Source of the DNA: Ramlibacter sp. PS4R-6
GTDB taxonomy: Bacteria > Pseudomonadota > Gammaproteobacteria > Burkholderiales > Burkholderiaceae_C
Direction of reading: 5' to 3'
DNA length: 64,000 nucleotides
Assembly (NCBI RefSeq): GCF_037572775.1
Contig: NZ_JBBHKA010000001.1
Coordinates: forward strand, 62,001 to 126,000
In this document: one piece after another, positions 1 through 8,290 of the stretch
Position numbering within the stretch: the stretch's first letter is position 1
How the letters are laid out: every line of letters starts with the position of its first letter
Notes under the pieces: model-generated
Told to the model about the DNA's origin: nothing
Seen by the model: the letters and a program-made list of their open reading frames with translations, nothing else
Databases searched by the model: none
Position numbers and translations under genes: made by a program

Positions 1-280
1 GCATGGCTTCGACGCTGCGGCGCATCGCCGCGGCCTCGCCCTGCGACAGCAGGCCGTGCTTGCACAGCCGCTCGATCTCGCCGCCCAGGTCGCCGCTGCT
101 GTCGGCCACCTGCTCGCACAGCACCGCGACGAGCGCGGGCCAGTGCGTCGCGACCGACCACGTTTCGTCGGTCGCCGGCGACCACGGGTAGTGCGGGCCG
201 TCGGACCAGCGCCGCCGCGGCTCGGTGGAGGGAACGGTGGCCGTGGTGACGGCGTGATCGAGGCTGGTGGTGCGGTCCAT
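1..280 (-). CDS. hypothetical protein, N-terminal part only (runs off the left edge)
   Basis: An ATG at 280 on the minus strand opens a frame with no stop for at least 93 codons down to the window edge, so the C-terminus is missing. Third positions are strongly G/C, as in neighbouring genes. The visible part starts MDRTTSLDHAV, then has a Trp- and Pro-rich stretch (RRWSDGPHYPWSPATDETW) and a helical segment containing CEQVADSSGDLGGEIERLCKHG. I do not recognise the family and see no signal peptide or membrane segment. No strong Shine-Dalgarno precedes the ATG. A GTAGG-N6-CCGAC palindrome lies about 60 bases upstream of the start. Confidence 0.55.
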   Translation of the reverse strand, partial: MDRTTSLDHAVTTATVPSTEPRRRWSDGPHYPWSPATDETWSVATHWPALVAVLCEQVADSSGDLGGEIERLCKHGLLSQGEAAAMRRSVEAM

Positions 281-338
281 CGAAGCATCACAGCAGAGCC
301 ACGGCTGCCCATCAAGTCGGACGGGAAAGCCGCGATTT

Positions 339-354
339 GTAGGAAGGTTCCGAC
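339..354. promoter_or_regulatory. imperfect palindrome GTAGG-N6-CCGAC, candidate operator
   Basis: Two 5-base arms separated by 6 bases, with one mismatch from the perfect GTAGG-N6-CCTAC seen at 39634-39649 and 42487-42502. It sits in the short gap between the left-edge gene (start 280) and the RlpA-like gene (stop 368). The regulatory role is inferred only from position and recurrence. Confidence 0.25.
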
Positions 355-367
355 GCTGAGCCACGGC

Positions 368-814
368 TCATTCACCGGCCACGGTTTGCGCCTTCTCGGC
401 GCCGGGCAGCTCGACAGGAACGACTTCCACGCGCGCGACGCCGTCCCTGGGCGTCAGGCCAATTTGCGCCGCCGAAGCCGGCGACAGGTCGACGATGCGG
501 CCGCGCACGAAGGGCCCTCGATCCTCGATGGTGACCAGTGCGCTGCGCCCGGTGTCCAGGTTCGTCACGCGGGCCCGGGTGCCGAGCGGGAGGGTCTTGC
601 TGGCGGCATTGTCGGAACGCGGGTCCATGCGTTCGCCGTTGGCCATGCGCCGGCCGGCGAACTTGCGCGCATAGATGGAGGCTTGGCCCACCTGCGGCTT
701 GGCGTGGCTCTTCTTGTGCGGCGGCGGGTGGGGCGTTTCGATGGCCGGCGCGGCCGAGGCGCTGCCGATGCAGGCGCAAAGCAGGATCACGACGCAGGAG
801 CAGCGGCGAAGCAT
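368..814 (-). CDS. RlpA-like septal ring / lytic transglycosylase family protein
   Basis: 148 residues. A Sec-type signal peptide (about residues 1-21, ending SASA-A) and a Pro/Lys-rich linker precede a double-psi beta-barrel domain at roughly residues 42-120. RlpA hallmarks are visible: GQASIYARKFAGRRMANGE, then TLPLGTRARVTNLDTGRS, then IEDRGPFVRGRIVDLS. RlpA proteins act in the periplasm on denuded glycan strands at the septum. This one lacks the C-terminal SPOR domain of long RlpAs and has no lipobox Cys, so it is the short soluble form. Start is ATG at 814; no strong ribosome site is visible. It appears monocistronic. Confidence 0.85.
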   Translation of the reverse strand: MLRRCSCVVILLCACIGSASAAPAIETPHPPPHKKSHAKPQVGQASIYARKFAGRRMANGERMDPRSDNAASKTLPLGTRARVTNLDTGRSALVTIEDRGPFVRGRIVDLSPASAAQIGLTPRDGVARVEVVPVELPGAEKAQTVAGE

Positions 815-898
815 GGCCCACTTTGGCAGTGCAGCGCGGCCGCGTTGTCGGAGGCGCGAGCGAAGCGCTGTCGGAACGCCCGGCTCAGCGACACCGCC

Positions 899-2206
899 TC
901 AGGGCAGCACGAGCAGCGCGCGGAAATCGTTGACGTTGGTGTGCGTCGGGCCGGTCACGACGAGGTCGCCGAGCGCGGAGAAAAAGCCATAGGCGTCGTT
1001 GCGCGCCAGGAACTCGTCGGCCTTCATGCCGAGCGCTTGCGCGCGCGCGAGCGTCGCGGGCTCGACGTAGGCGCCCGCGTTGTCCTCGACGCCGTCGATA
1101 CCGTCCGTGTCGGCCGCCAGCCCCCACACGCGCGCCTCGCCCTGCAGCGCCTGAGCCAGGCCGAGGCAGAACTCGCCGGCGCGGCCGCCGCGCCCGCGCG
1201 GCACGCCTTCGGGCTGCTTCTTCACCGTCACCGTCGTCTCGCCGCCGGAGAGGATCACGCACGGCTTCGCGAAAGGTTCGCCCGTGCGTGCGACTGCGCG
1301 CGCGAGCGCCGCGTGCACCTTGCCGACTTCGCGCGACTCGCCTTCCATGTCGTCCGACAGGATGTGGGCGGCAATGCCCGCCTGGCGCGCAGCCTGCGCC
1401 GCCGCTTCCAGCGACTGGCGCGGCGTCGCGATCATGTGCACCTCGTGGTTCGCGAAGAGCGCATCACCGGGCTTGGGCGTCTCGAGCGCGCCTTGCTCCA
1501 GCAGGCTCATGATTGCGCCCGGAACCGCGATGCCGCAGCGCTGAAGGATCGCGATGGCCTGCGCGCAGGTGGTCGCGTCGGGCACCGTCGGCCCGCTCGC
1601 GATCACCGAGGGGTCGTCGCCGGGCACGTCGCTGATGGTGAGCGTGACCACGCGCGCGGGCGCGCACGCCGCCGCGAGCCGCCCGCCCTTGATGCGCGAG
1701 AGGTGCTTGCGCACGCAGTTCATCTCGCCGATGTTGGCGCCCGATTCGAGCAGCTCGCGGTTGATGCGCTGCTTTTCTTCCAGTGTCAGGCCCTCGGCCG
1801 GCAGCGTCAGCAGCGCCGAGCCGCCGCCGGAGATGAGGCACAGCACGAGGTCGTCGGGCGTCAGGCCCTGCGCCATCGCGAGGATGCGTTGCGCCGCCTG
1901 CAGGCCGGCGGCATCGGGCACGGGGTGCGAGGCCTCGACGACCTCGATCCGCTGAGCGAGTCCCTTGGGGCGCGGCGGCGTGTGGTGGTAGCGCGTGACG
2001 ACCAGCCCTTCGAGCGGCGCATCCGCGGGCCACAGCGCCTCCAGCGCCTGCGCCATCGCGCCGCCGGCCTTGCCGGCGCCCAGCACGAGCGTGCGGCCAC
2101 GGGGCGGCTGCGGCAGGAAGCGGCCCATGCCGTGCACCGGCTGCGCGCGCTCGACGGCGACGCGGTACAGGTGCTCCAGGAAGGCGCGCGGGTCGCGGAT
2201 CGTCAT
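899..2206 (-). CDS. ttuD: glycerate 2-kinase, MOFRL family
   Basis: 435 residues, normal for this family. It phosphorylates D-glycerate to 2-phosphoglycerate with ATP and was historically annotated as hydroxypyruvate reductase TtuD. Visible family motifs are the N-terminal VLGAGKAGGAMA, the Gly-rich LISGGGSALL, IKGGRLA, TISDVPGDDPSVIASGP and, in the C-terminal MOFRL domain, AADTDGIDGVEDNAGAY and THTNVNDFRALL. The protein is cytosolic. Glycerate is the end product of the glyoxylate carboligase route that follows ureide degradation, so the gene may connect with the purine block 8 kb away; that is inference. The next gene (Bug receptor) is 30 bases upstream on the same strand, so co-transcription is possible. 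Confidence 0.88.
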   Translation of the reverse strand: MTIRDPRAFLEHLYRVAVERAQPVHGMGRFLPQPPRGRTLVLGAGKAGGAMAQALEALWPADAPLEGLVVTRYHHTPPRPKGLAQRIEVVEASHPVPDAAGLQAAQRILAMAQGLTPDDLVLCLISGGGSALLTLPAEGLTLEEKQRINRELLESGANIGEMNCVRKHLSRIKGGRLAAACAPARVVTLTISDVPGDDPSVIASGPTVPDATTCAQAIAILQRCGIAVPGAIMSLLEQGALETPKPGDALFANHEVHMIATPRQSLEAAAQAARQAGIAAHILSDDMEGESREVGKVHAALARAVARTGEPFAKPCVILSGGETTVTVKKQPEGVPRGRGGRAGEFCLGLAQALQGEARVWGLAADTDGIDGVEDNAGAYVEPATLARAQALGMKADEFLARNDAYGFFSALGDLVVTGPTHTNVNDFRALLVLP

Positions 2207-2236
2207 CCGCGTGATTGTGTCACCGCGGGCGCGCTG

Positions 2237-3187
2237 TCACTTCTTGCCCAGGTTGAGCGTCTTCGCGCTCTCCGTGTACACGCGCACCTTGTCCTTCATG
2301 AAGGCATCCATCTCCGCGGTGCCGACGTTGATCAGCTCGAAGCCGCTCTTCGCCGCGAGCTCCTTCATCTCCGCGTCGTTGTTCAGCGCGAGCCACAACT
2401 GCGCGAGCTTGGCGCGCTGCTCGGGCGGCGTGGACTTGGGCACGCCGATGCCGCGGAACGCGCCGTCGACCCAGTCGACGCCGAGTTCGCGGAACGTGGG
2501 CACGTCCGGCAGCAGCGGGTGGCGCTTCTCCATCGCCACGGCGAGCGCGCGAACCTTGGCCTTGTTGTTGATCGCGAAAGCCGTGTACGTCACCGCGCCG
2601 TCGATCTGGTTGCCCACCACCGCCAGCGACATGTCGCCCGTGCCCTTGTACGGCACGTAGGTCGTCTTCACGCCGAAGAGCGCATTGAGCCGCTCGTGCG
2701 ACACGTGGTTGGCGGAGTTCAGCCCCGAGCCGCCCAGGTTCATCTTGCCCGGGTTCTTCTTGGCGGCGTCGATGAAGTCCTTGAAAGTCTTGTGCGGGCT
2801 GGCCTCCGGCACCACCAGTGCGTCGGGCGTGAAGTGGAACCAGAACACCGGCGTGACGTCGGCCGTCTTGTACTGCACCTCGCCTTCGAGCGGCTGCAGC
2901 ACGATGTGCGGCAGGTTGATGCCCACGACGTTGTAGCCGTCGCCGGGCAGCTGGTTCATCTGCGCCCACATCAGCCCGCCGCCGGCGCCGGCCTTGTACT
3001 GGATCACGGTCTCGACATTCGGGCACTTCTTGTGCAGCACCACCTGCTGGTGGCGCGCCGACAGGTCCGATTCGCCGCCGGGCGGGAAGGCCTGCCAGTA
3101 GAGGATGTTCTTGTCCGGGCAGGTCAGTGCCTGGGCCGATGCGAGCTGCGCGGAGACCGCGCAAACGAGGGCGATCAGGAGCTTCAT
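2237..3187 (-). CDS. Bug-family tripartite tricarboxylate transporter substrate-binding protein
   Basis: 316 residues, the usual size for Bug receptors. A signal peptide covers about residues 1-19 (MKLLIALVCAVSAQLASA), followed by the periplasmic venus-flytrap fold. Typical landmarks are FPPGGESD, the loop ending YKAGAGGG, the YVPYKGTGD segment and VPTFRELGVDW. The family binds carboxylated or related small molecules for TctAB-type transporters, and most Burkholderiales Bug proteins have no adjacent permease, as here. The ligand cannot be read from sequence. ATG at 3187 was chosen because it gives a complete signal peptide; the frame is open further upstream but that part lies antisense to the neighbouring gene. 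Confidence 0.88.
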   Translation of the reverse strand: MKLLIALVCAVSAQLASAQALTCPDKNILYWQAFPPGGESDLSARHQQVVLHKKCPNVETVIQYKAGAGGGLMWAQMNQLPGDGYNVVGINLPHIVLQPLEGEVQYKTADVTPVFWFHFTPDALVVPEASPHKTFKDFIDAAKKNPGKMNLGGSGLNSANHVSHERLNALFGVKTTYVPYKGTGDMSLAVVGNQIDGAVTYTAFAINNKAKVRALAVAMEKRHPLLPDVPTFRELGVDWVDGAFRGIGVPKSTPPEQRAKLAQLWLALNNDAEMKELAAKSGFELINVGTAEMDAFMKDKVRVYTESAKTLNLGKK

Positions 3188-3228
3188 GCCCCGATTGTTG
3201 TCGCCGCCCGCGGGCGCGAAATGAGGGC

Positions 3229-5004
3229 TTACCCGTTCGAACGTTGGGCTGCGATCCAGGCGTCGATGCGCGCCTCGAGCAGCGCCAGCGGCACGCAGCC
3301 GCCCTCCAGCGCGCGGGCATGGAAGGCGCGGATGTCGAAACGGCCGCCGAGCGCGGCGCGCGCCCGCTCGCGCAGCTGGATGATCTTGAGCTCGCCCGCC
3401 TTGTACGCGAGCGCCTGCCCCGGCCAGGCCATGTAGCGCTCGGTCGCGCGGCGCGCGAACTCCTCGGTGGAGCCCTCCTTGCTGCGCAGGAAGGCCATGG
3501 TCTCCTCGCGCGACCAGCCCTTGTCGTGCAGGCCCGTATCCACCACCAAGCGCAGCGCGCGGTGCAGCTCCATCTGCAGCCGCCCCATCAGCGCCAGCGG
3601 CTCGTCGTACACGCCCAGGTCGTGGCCCAGGCTCTCCGCGTACAGGGCCCAGCCTTCGCCGAACGCGTCGTACCAGGTGGACTGCAGGAACTTCGACGCA
3701 CCCAGCTCGCGCTGCAACGCCATCTGGTAGTGGTGCCCCGGCTGGCCCTCGTGCAGGAACAGCGCATTCATCGACATGCGCTGGTAGTCGCCCGGTTCCT
3801 GCACCACGACGTAGAACACGCCGGGCCGCGCGCCGTCCACCGAGGGCGGCACGTAGTTGTCGGAGGCCGTCGCGCGGCGGATGGGCTCGATCGGGCGGAT
3901 CTGCAGCGCCGCTTTCGGCGAGCGCTCGAACAGGCGCGGCAGGCGCGCCTTCACGCGCTCGTTGATCGCCTCGTAGGCGGCGATCACTTCGTCCTCGCTC
4001 CTGAACGGCCGGTTGGCGGGCAGCTTGCCGACCCACTGGATGAATTCGTCGAGTTCGCCCTTGAAGTCGAAGCGCGCGCGCAGCGCCGCCATCTCGGCGC
4101 GGATGCGCTCCACTTCGCGCAGGCCCAGCTCGTGCAACTCGGCGGCGCTGGCCGACGATGTGGTGCTGGAACGCACCAGCGTCGCGTACCACTCGCGCCC
4201 GCCCTTGACGTGCGCGAGGCCCGCCGTGGTGCGCGCGGCGGCCAGGTAAGGCCCCGCCATGAAATCGCGCAGCCGCGCCACCGCGGGCGTCACCTCGCGC
4301 TCGACCACGCGGCGGTAGGCCGCCGCCATGCGCGCATCCGCGAACTTGCGCGAGGCCGCGAGGAAGGGGCTTTGCGCCACGTCGGCCGGCAGCAGCTCGG
4401 CCAGCTGCGGCAGCGTGCGCTCCACCAGCGGGCGCGGCAGCGTGAAGCCGCGCGCCATGCCTTCCTTCATGTTGGCGATGGCCTGGTCGATCCACGCGGG
4501 GATGCCCTTCAGGCGCACGAGGAAGTGCGCCTGGTTCTGCGCGGTCGCGAGCGGCTGCGCGGCGTCGCCGCTCGCCCACTGCGACAGCTTGACCGGCAGC
4601 GCGTCGATGTGCCCCACCGGCACCAGGTGGGAGGGATACGCGAGGCGCGCCAGCTTGTCCTGCGCGTCGAACTTCAGCACGTCCCAGGTCAGCGCGGCCT
4701 GGCCTTCGAGCGCGGCGCGCGGGATCGCCTCCAGCTGCGCCAGCGTGCGCCGGTACAGCGCGCGCTGCTGCTCGCGCGCTGCAGGGGCGATGTCCACCGC
4801 GAACAGGCCTTCGTACACGGCGTCGCCCGTGTTCTCCGTGGCGTCCAGCGGGAAGAGCCGCCAGTAGGCATCCATGTACGCATCGGCCAGGCGCGCCACC
4901 TGCGCGGCGGGGCCGGATGCGGCGGCGGCGGGCAATGCGGTGGTCAAGGCAGCCGCCGCGAGCTGCGTGTTGAAGGTGCGGCGTGTGAGCAGGAAGTTCG
5001 TCAT
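3229..5004 (-). CDS. DUF885 family protein, putative Tat-exported metallopeptidase
   Basis: 591 residues from the ATG at 5004. That start gives MTNFLLTRRTFNTQLAAAA, a twin-arginine signal (RRTFN) with a hydrophobic stretch, so I prefer it to the start 12 codons upstream. The rest is a long mostly helical DUF885 domain. The family's signature HEGxPGHH appears as LHEGQPGHHYQ, followed further on by the conserved FGEGWALYAE. These supply the HExxH-like zinc site of this clan, so a peptidase or dipeptidase function in the periplasm is likely but the substrate is unknown. The gene lies 41 bases upstream of the Bug receptor on the same strand, and a divergent permease starts at 5072. Confidence 0.82.
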   Translation of the reverse strand: MTNFLLTRRTFNTQLAAAALTTALPAAAASGPAAQVARLADAYMDAYWRLFPLDATENTGDAVYEGLFAVDIAPAAREQQRALYRRTLAQLEAIPRAALEGQAALTWDVLKFDAQDKLARLAYPSHLVPVGHIDALPVKLSQWASGDAAQPLATAQNQAHFLVRLKGIPAWIDQAIANMKEGMARGFTLPRPLVERTLPQLAELLPADVAQSPFLAASRKFADARMAAAYRRVVEREVTPAVARLRDFMAGPYLAAARTTAGLAHVKGGREWYATLVRSSTTSSASAAELHELGLREVERIRAEMAALRARFDFKGELDEFIQWVGKLPANRPFRSEDEVIAAYEAINERVKARLPRLFERSPKAALQIRPIEPIRRATASDNYVPPSVDGARPGVFYVVVQEPGDYQRMSMNALFLHEGQPGHHYQMALQRELGASKFLQSTWYDAFGEGWALYAESLGHDLGVYDEPLALMGRLQMELHRALRLVVDTGLHDKGWSREETMAFLRSKEGSTEEFARRATERYMAWPGQALAYKAGELKIIQLRERARAALGGRFDIRAFHARALEGGCVPLALLEARIDAWIAAQRSNG

Positions 5005-5071
5005 CGCGGCGCGATCGTAGGCCCGCGGCAGCTCACCCATAATCCCTGGGGTCTATGCTGCTGACAGTTCC

Positions 5072-5797
5072 TTGGATTACCTGCTGGTCCTGAGCCTGGG
5101 CCTGGTCGCGGGCACGCTGGGCGGCATCGTCGGCTTCGGCACGTCGATCATGCTGATGCCGGCGCTGGTGCTGGTCTACGGCCCCAAGCAGGCGGTGCCG
5201 ATCATGGCGATCGGCTCGATCCTGGCGAACGCCTCGCGCGTCGCCGCCTGGTGGCGCGAGGTGGACTGGCGCACCACGCTGGCCTACTCCGTCACCGCCA
5301 TGCCCGCCGCCGCGGCCGGCGCGCGCACGCTGCTCGTGCTGCCCACCGGCATCGTCGAAGGCGTGCTCGGCGCCTTCTTCATCGCGATGATCCCGATCCG
5401 CCGCTGGATGCTGCGCCAGCAGTGGCAGCTGACGCGCGTGCACATGGCGCTCGTCGGCGCGTTCATCGGGTTCGCCACCGGCATGGTGGTGAGCACGGGG
5501 CCCATCAACACGCCGTTCTTCCTGATGCACGGGCTGGTGAAGGGCTCCTACCTGGCCACCGAAGCCATGAGCTCGATCGGCGTGTACGTCGCCAAGGCCA
5601 TCGCCTTCCGCAGCTTCGGCGCGCTGCCGCTGGAAGTGTTCGTGCAGGGCCTGATCGTCGGCAGCACGCTGCTGGCGGGCGCCTTCATCGGCAAGCATTT
5701 CGTGCGCCGGCTCGATGCGGAGCGTTTCCGCTACCTGATGGACGGCGTCATGCTCGTGGCGGGGCTCGTCATGCTGGCGGCGGCCTTCACGGCCTGA
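5072..5797 (+). CDS. TauE/SafE family sulfite/anion exporter-type permease
   Basis: 241 residues with about seven to eight hydrophobic segments. The N-terminus carries the family repeat motif GTLGGIVGFGTSIMLMPAL, and a second related motif (FIGFATGMVVSTGPINTPFF) lies near residue 130, matching the internal duplication of TauE/SafE proteins. The start is a TTG at 5072; nearby ATGs are out of frame, and this start puts the first membrane helix immediately at the N-terminus, as is usual. Members export sulfite, sulfoacetate or other organosulfur anions; the substrate is not assignable here. It is divergent from the DUF885 gene across a 67-base gap. Confidence 0.85.
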   Translation: MDYLLVLSLGLVAGTLGGIVGFGTSIMLMPALVLVYGPKQAVPIMAIGSILANASRVAAWWREVDWRTTLAYSVTAMPAAAAGARTLLVLPTGIVEGVLGAFFIAMIPIRRWMLRQQWQLTRVHMALVGAFIGFATGMVVSTGPINTPFFLMHGLVKGSYLATEAMSSIGVYVAKAIAFRSFGALPLEVFVQGLIVGSTLLAGAFIGKHFVRRLDAERFRYLMDGVMLVAGLVMLAAAFTA

Positions 5798-5803
5798 GGC
5801 CGC

Positions 5804-6019
5804 TCAGGGCTTGCGCGGCACCTGCTGCTGCGCGATGGCCAGCAGGCGGTCGGCCTCGGCCTTCAGCCGTCTGCATTCGTCGACCAGCTCCTGCGGCGGC
5901 TGGCTGCCCATCTGGCGGCTGACGCGCAGGGCTTCCTTCATGCGCTTCTCGCACGCCACGTGCTTCTTGTGCGCTTCCAGCCACTGTGCGAAAGCGACTG
6001 CTGCCTTGTCTGTCCCCAT
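5804..6019 (-). CDS. small Cys-containing helical hypothetical protein
   Basis: 71 residues from the ATG at 6019. Hydrophilic and strongly helical, with two Cys (VACEKRMKEA and VDECRRLKAEADRLL) spaced as in a helical hairpin. No signal peptide or membrane segment. I do not recognise a named family; Comamonadaceae carry many such short cytosolic proteins. It ends 6 bases from the convergent TauE/SafE stop and starts just downstream of the GH8 terminator, so it needs its own promoter in the 27-base gap or depends on read-through. Confidence 0.6.
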   Translation of the reverse strand: MGTDKAAVAFAQWLEAHKKHVACEKRMKEALRVSRQMGSQPPQELVDECRRLKAEADRLLAIAQQQVPRKP

Positions 6020-6045
6020 GCGTGCAAATTCTCGGATGGCCCATG

Positions 6046-6081
6046 AAAAAAGCCAATGTGCGTTACATGCACATTGGCTTT
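6046..6081 (-). terminator. strong Rho-independent terminator of the GH8 gene
   Basis: A perfect 12-base-pair stem (arms at 6049-6060 and 6070-6081) with a 9-base loop. On the minus strand it ends in a run of six T, 20 bases after the GH8 stop codon. This is the clearest intrinsic terminator in the window. Confidence 0.9.
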
Positions 6082-6102
6082 CTTGCGAAGGACGCAGCCT
6101 GC

Positions 6103-7971
6103 TTACATCGCCACCAGCGAGAAGTTGTCGATCACGCCCAGCGCGGCGTTGGCGTTCTTCCACACGAACACGTTGCCGCTGGCGACGCCCGCGGGCACCG
6201 TGAAGGTGATCGACACGGCCGTCGCCGAGGTCGACGACACCAGCTGCGACTGGTTCACCAGCGCGGCGCCGCTCGCGTCCATCAGCTTCACGCCGACGAA
6301 CACGCCTTCGGCCGCCGTCGTGATCCGCGCCGTGGCGGTCAGCTTGTAGGTCTTGCCCGCCACGACCTTGGTGGCGATGTCCTGGCCACAGCCGCCGGCG
6401 TTGATGCCGACGTTCAGCGCGCCGGCCACGACCACCGAGTTGCCCCAGTCGGCCCAGCCCGACATGCCGCCGGCGAAGTCGCCGTTGGCCAGCACGTTGG
6501 TGCCGGTGGACGTTGCCGGAGCCGGCGCGGGAGCCGGTGCGGGCGACGGCGCGGGCGCCGGCGACGATCCGCCCGAGACGGCGCCGGTCCTGCCCAGCGG
6601 CGACCACCAGTTGCCCGAAGCGACCACCAGGCTCAGCAACTGCAGTTCGCCGTCGTAGTAGCCGGTCGTCAGGTGCGACGCGTTCCAGTTCCACAGCGCG
6701 TCGAGGAACGGCTGGTACTTGGCGTCGACGCAGGCGCCGGCGCAGATCGGGCCGTGGTACGCGGGGCTGTTGCCGCCGGTGGCCATGGCGCCGTTCAGGA
6801 AGTAGCCGGTGCCGATCTGCGACACGTCGCTGCCGCCACGGGCCTGGAAGAAGTCGATCATGCGCGTGGTCACCGTCTTCCAGCGCGTGTCGCCGGAGAG
6901 CAGGTAGTCCGAGGCGTAGCGCCACGGGTTGCGGCAGGCGTTCCACCAGAAGCGGTCCTCGTTGGCGTTGCCGTCGCCCATGAAGCCGGGCGAGGGACGC
7001 GGCGTGGCCGTGTTGGTGTCTACGATGAAGTCGGGCACCAGTCCCGCGCCGGCCGAGTACACGGTCTGCATGCGGTCGGTGAGCTGGTAGGCGCGGTCGA
7101 TCGCGGTGTTCCAGAACGAGTCGCCGGTCGCGGCCGCGAAGGCGCGGAAGTGGCCGATCATGTAGTCGGAGCTGCGGCTCACGTCCGGCAGGCGCAGGCC
7201 CTTGGTCGTGCCGTCCGGCTTCATGTTGATCGACTTCAGCGCGGCGATCGTGTTCTTGCCCTCTTGCAGGTAGTTCCACTTGCCGGTGGAGCCCCACTGC
7301 TTGTCGGCCATCAGCAGGGCCATCGCGATGTCGAGGTCGCCGTCCATGGCGTTCCAGCCTTCGCCGGCCGAGCTGCCGTTGGCGTACAGGCGCCAATCCA
7401 TGAGGTACTTGCCCAGCGGGTCGTACGTGGCGTTGCCGTAGGCGTAGCGCGTGCGCACCACGGCCAGCATGCCGTCGAACAGCGCGCGGGCGTTCGGGTC
7501 ATGGCCGGCGAACACGACGGCCAGCAACATGCCGTAGCCCATGCCTTCGGACACGGTCATGAAGTTGCTGTCGGAGAACTTGACGGCGTAGCCGCCGGCG
7601 ACGATGGAGCTGGCGTCGACGACGCGCGCGGCCTTCCACGCCGTGTAGTGGCTCTTCAGCGCCGAGTCCATGGTGGCCGTGGGCGTCGAGGGCTTCGTGC
7701 CGGCGACATAGGCGTTCAGGCGCGCGCCGAAGGGATAGCCCAGGCCGGAAGCGGTGGCGGGGGCTGGTGCGGGTGCGGGCGCCGTCGTGGGAGCGGGTGC
7801 CGGCGCCGTGGTGGGAGCGGGTGCGGGCGCCGACGTCGGGGTCGGTGCCGGCGCAGGGCCGCTGGTCGACTTGGGGCGCGTCACGGGCGCCGCGTTGCGG
7901 GTGCCTGCCCAGCCGGCTCCGGCGAGAACGAGGCCGGCGGCCGAGAACTTCGAGAAATCGCGTCTTTTCAT
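6103..7971 (-). CDS. secreted glycoside hydrolase family 8 glucanase with C-terminal carbohydrate-binding domain
   Basis: 622 residues. The N-terminus MKRRDFSKFSAAG is a twin-arginine-like signal. A Pro/Ala linker (about 35-75) leads to the GH8 catalytic domain (about 76-470). The GH8 acid Glu lies in SEGMGYGMLL near residue 142, and NAMDGDLDIAMALL near 210 is the substrate-binding Asp motif. A second Pro/Ala linker (about 472-495) leads to a CBM4/9-like beta-sandwich. GH8 enzymes cut beta-1,4 glucans (cellulose, chitosan, lichenan). BcsZ of cellulose operons is GH8 but has no linkers or binding module, so this looks more like a secreted degradative or matrix-editing enzyme. No cellulose synthase gene is adjacent. 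A palindrome at 8034-8049 lies upstream. Confidence 0.88.
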   Translation of the reverse strand: MKRRDFSKFSAAGLVLAGAGWAGTRNAAPVTRPKSTSGPAPAPTPTSAPAPAPTTAPAPAPTTAPAPAPAPATASGLGYPFGARLNAYVAGTKPSTPTATMDSALKSHYTAWKAARVVDASSIVAGGYAVKFSDSNFMTVSEGMGYGMLLAVVFAGHDPNARALFDGMLAVVRTRYAYGNATYDPLGKYLMDWRLYANGSSAGEGWNAMDGDLDIAMALLMADKQWGSTGKWNYLQEGKNTIAALKSINMKPDGTTKGLRLPDVSRSSDYMIGHFRAFAAATGDSFWNTAIDRAYQLTDRMQTVYSAGAGLVPDFIVDTNTATPRPSPGFMGDGNANEDRFWWNACRNPWRYASDYLLSGDTRWKTVTTRMIDFFQARGGSDVSQIGTGYFLNGAMATGGNSPAYHGPICAGACVDAKYQPFLDALWNWNASHLTTGYYDGELQLLSLVVASGNWWSPLGRTGAVSGGSSPAPAPSPAPAPAPAPATSTGTNVLANGDFAGGMSGWADWGNSVVVAGALNVGINAGGCGQDIATKVVAGKTYKLTATARITTAAEGVFVGVKLMDASGAALVNQSQLVSSTSATAVSITFTVPAGVASGNVFVWKNANAALGVIDNFSLVAM

Positions 7972-8290
7972 TTACTGCTACTCCTGCGTACTGCTGCAGC
8001 CGAGCCATGAGCTCAACCGAAGGCGCGATGGTAGTAGGACGCGGACTACAAACGGCAGAGGACGCCGCCTACATTGCAAGAAAAGGAAAAGCGGAATTTA
8101 CAGTGTAGGACGGCGTTGATGAGCCATTTCGCCCCATGTACACGTGCTCATCCGGGGATGCCCGCCGAGCTATCCACAAGCTCGTCTGTCACAAAGTTAC
8201 GTCCAGTGATGAGCCTGGCGTGCTATGGCTGAGGCACCGCGGCCGCTGCTGAGCCACGGGTGCCTCAGCAGTATCGGAGAATCGGCGCGC
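7972..8290. other. 319-base intergenic region upstream of GH8 and the DUF1453-like gene
   Basis: No coding potential that I trust. It holds the divergent control regions of the GH8 gene (minus) and the membrane protein at 8291 (plus). It is noticeably less GC-rich around 8050-8180. It contains the GTAGG-N6-ACTAC palindrome at 8034-8049 and another GTAGGA at 8105. The SD-like GGAGA at 8276-8280 belongs to the gene at 8291. Confidence 0.6.
8034..8049. promoter_or_regulatory. imperfect palindrome GTAGG-N6-ACTAC, candidate operator of the GH8 gene
   Basis: Same geometry as the perfect copies at 39634-39649 and 42487-42502, with one mismatch in the right arm. It lies 63 bases upstream of the GH8 start codon, a plausible activator position. 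The role is inferred. Confidence 0.3.

Noticed and set aside
56..3436. An 1126-codon plus-strand frame at the left end
   Set aside because: It is antisense to rlpA-like, ttuD, Bug and DUF885 genes, all of which have clear family motifs. The translation is Arg/His-rich with no recognisable domain.
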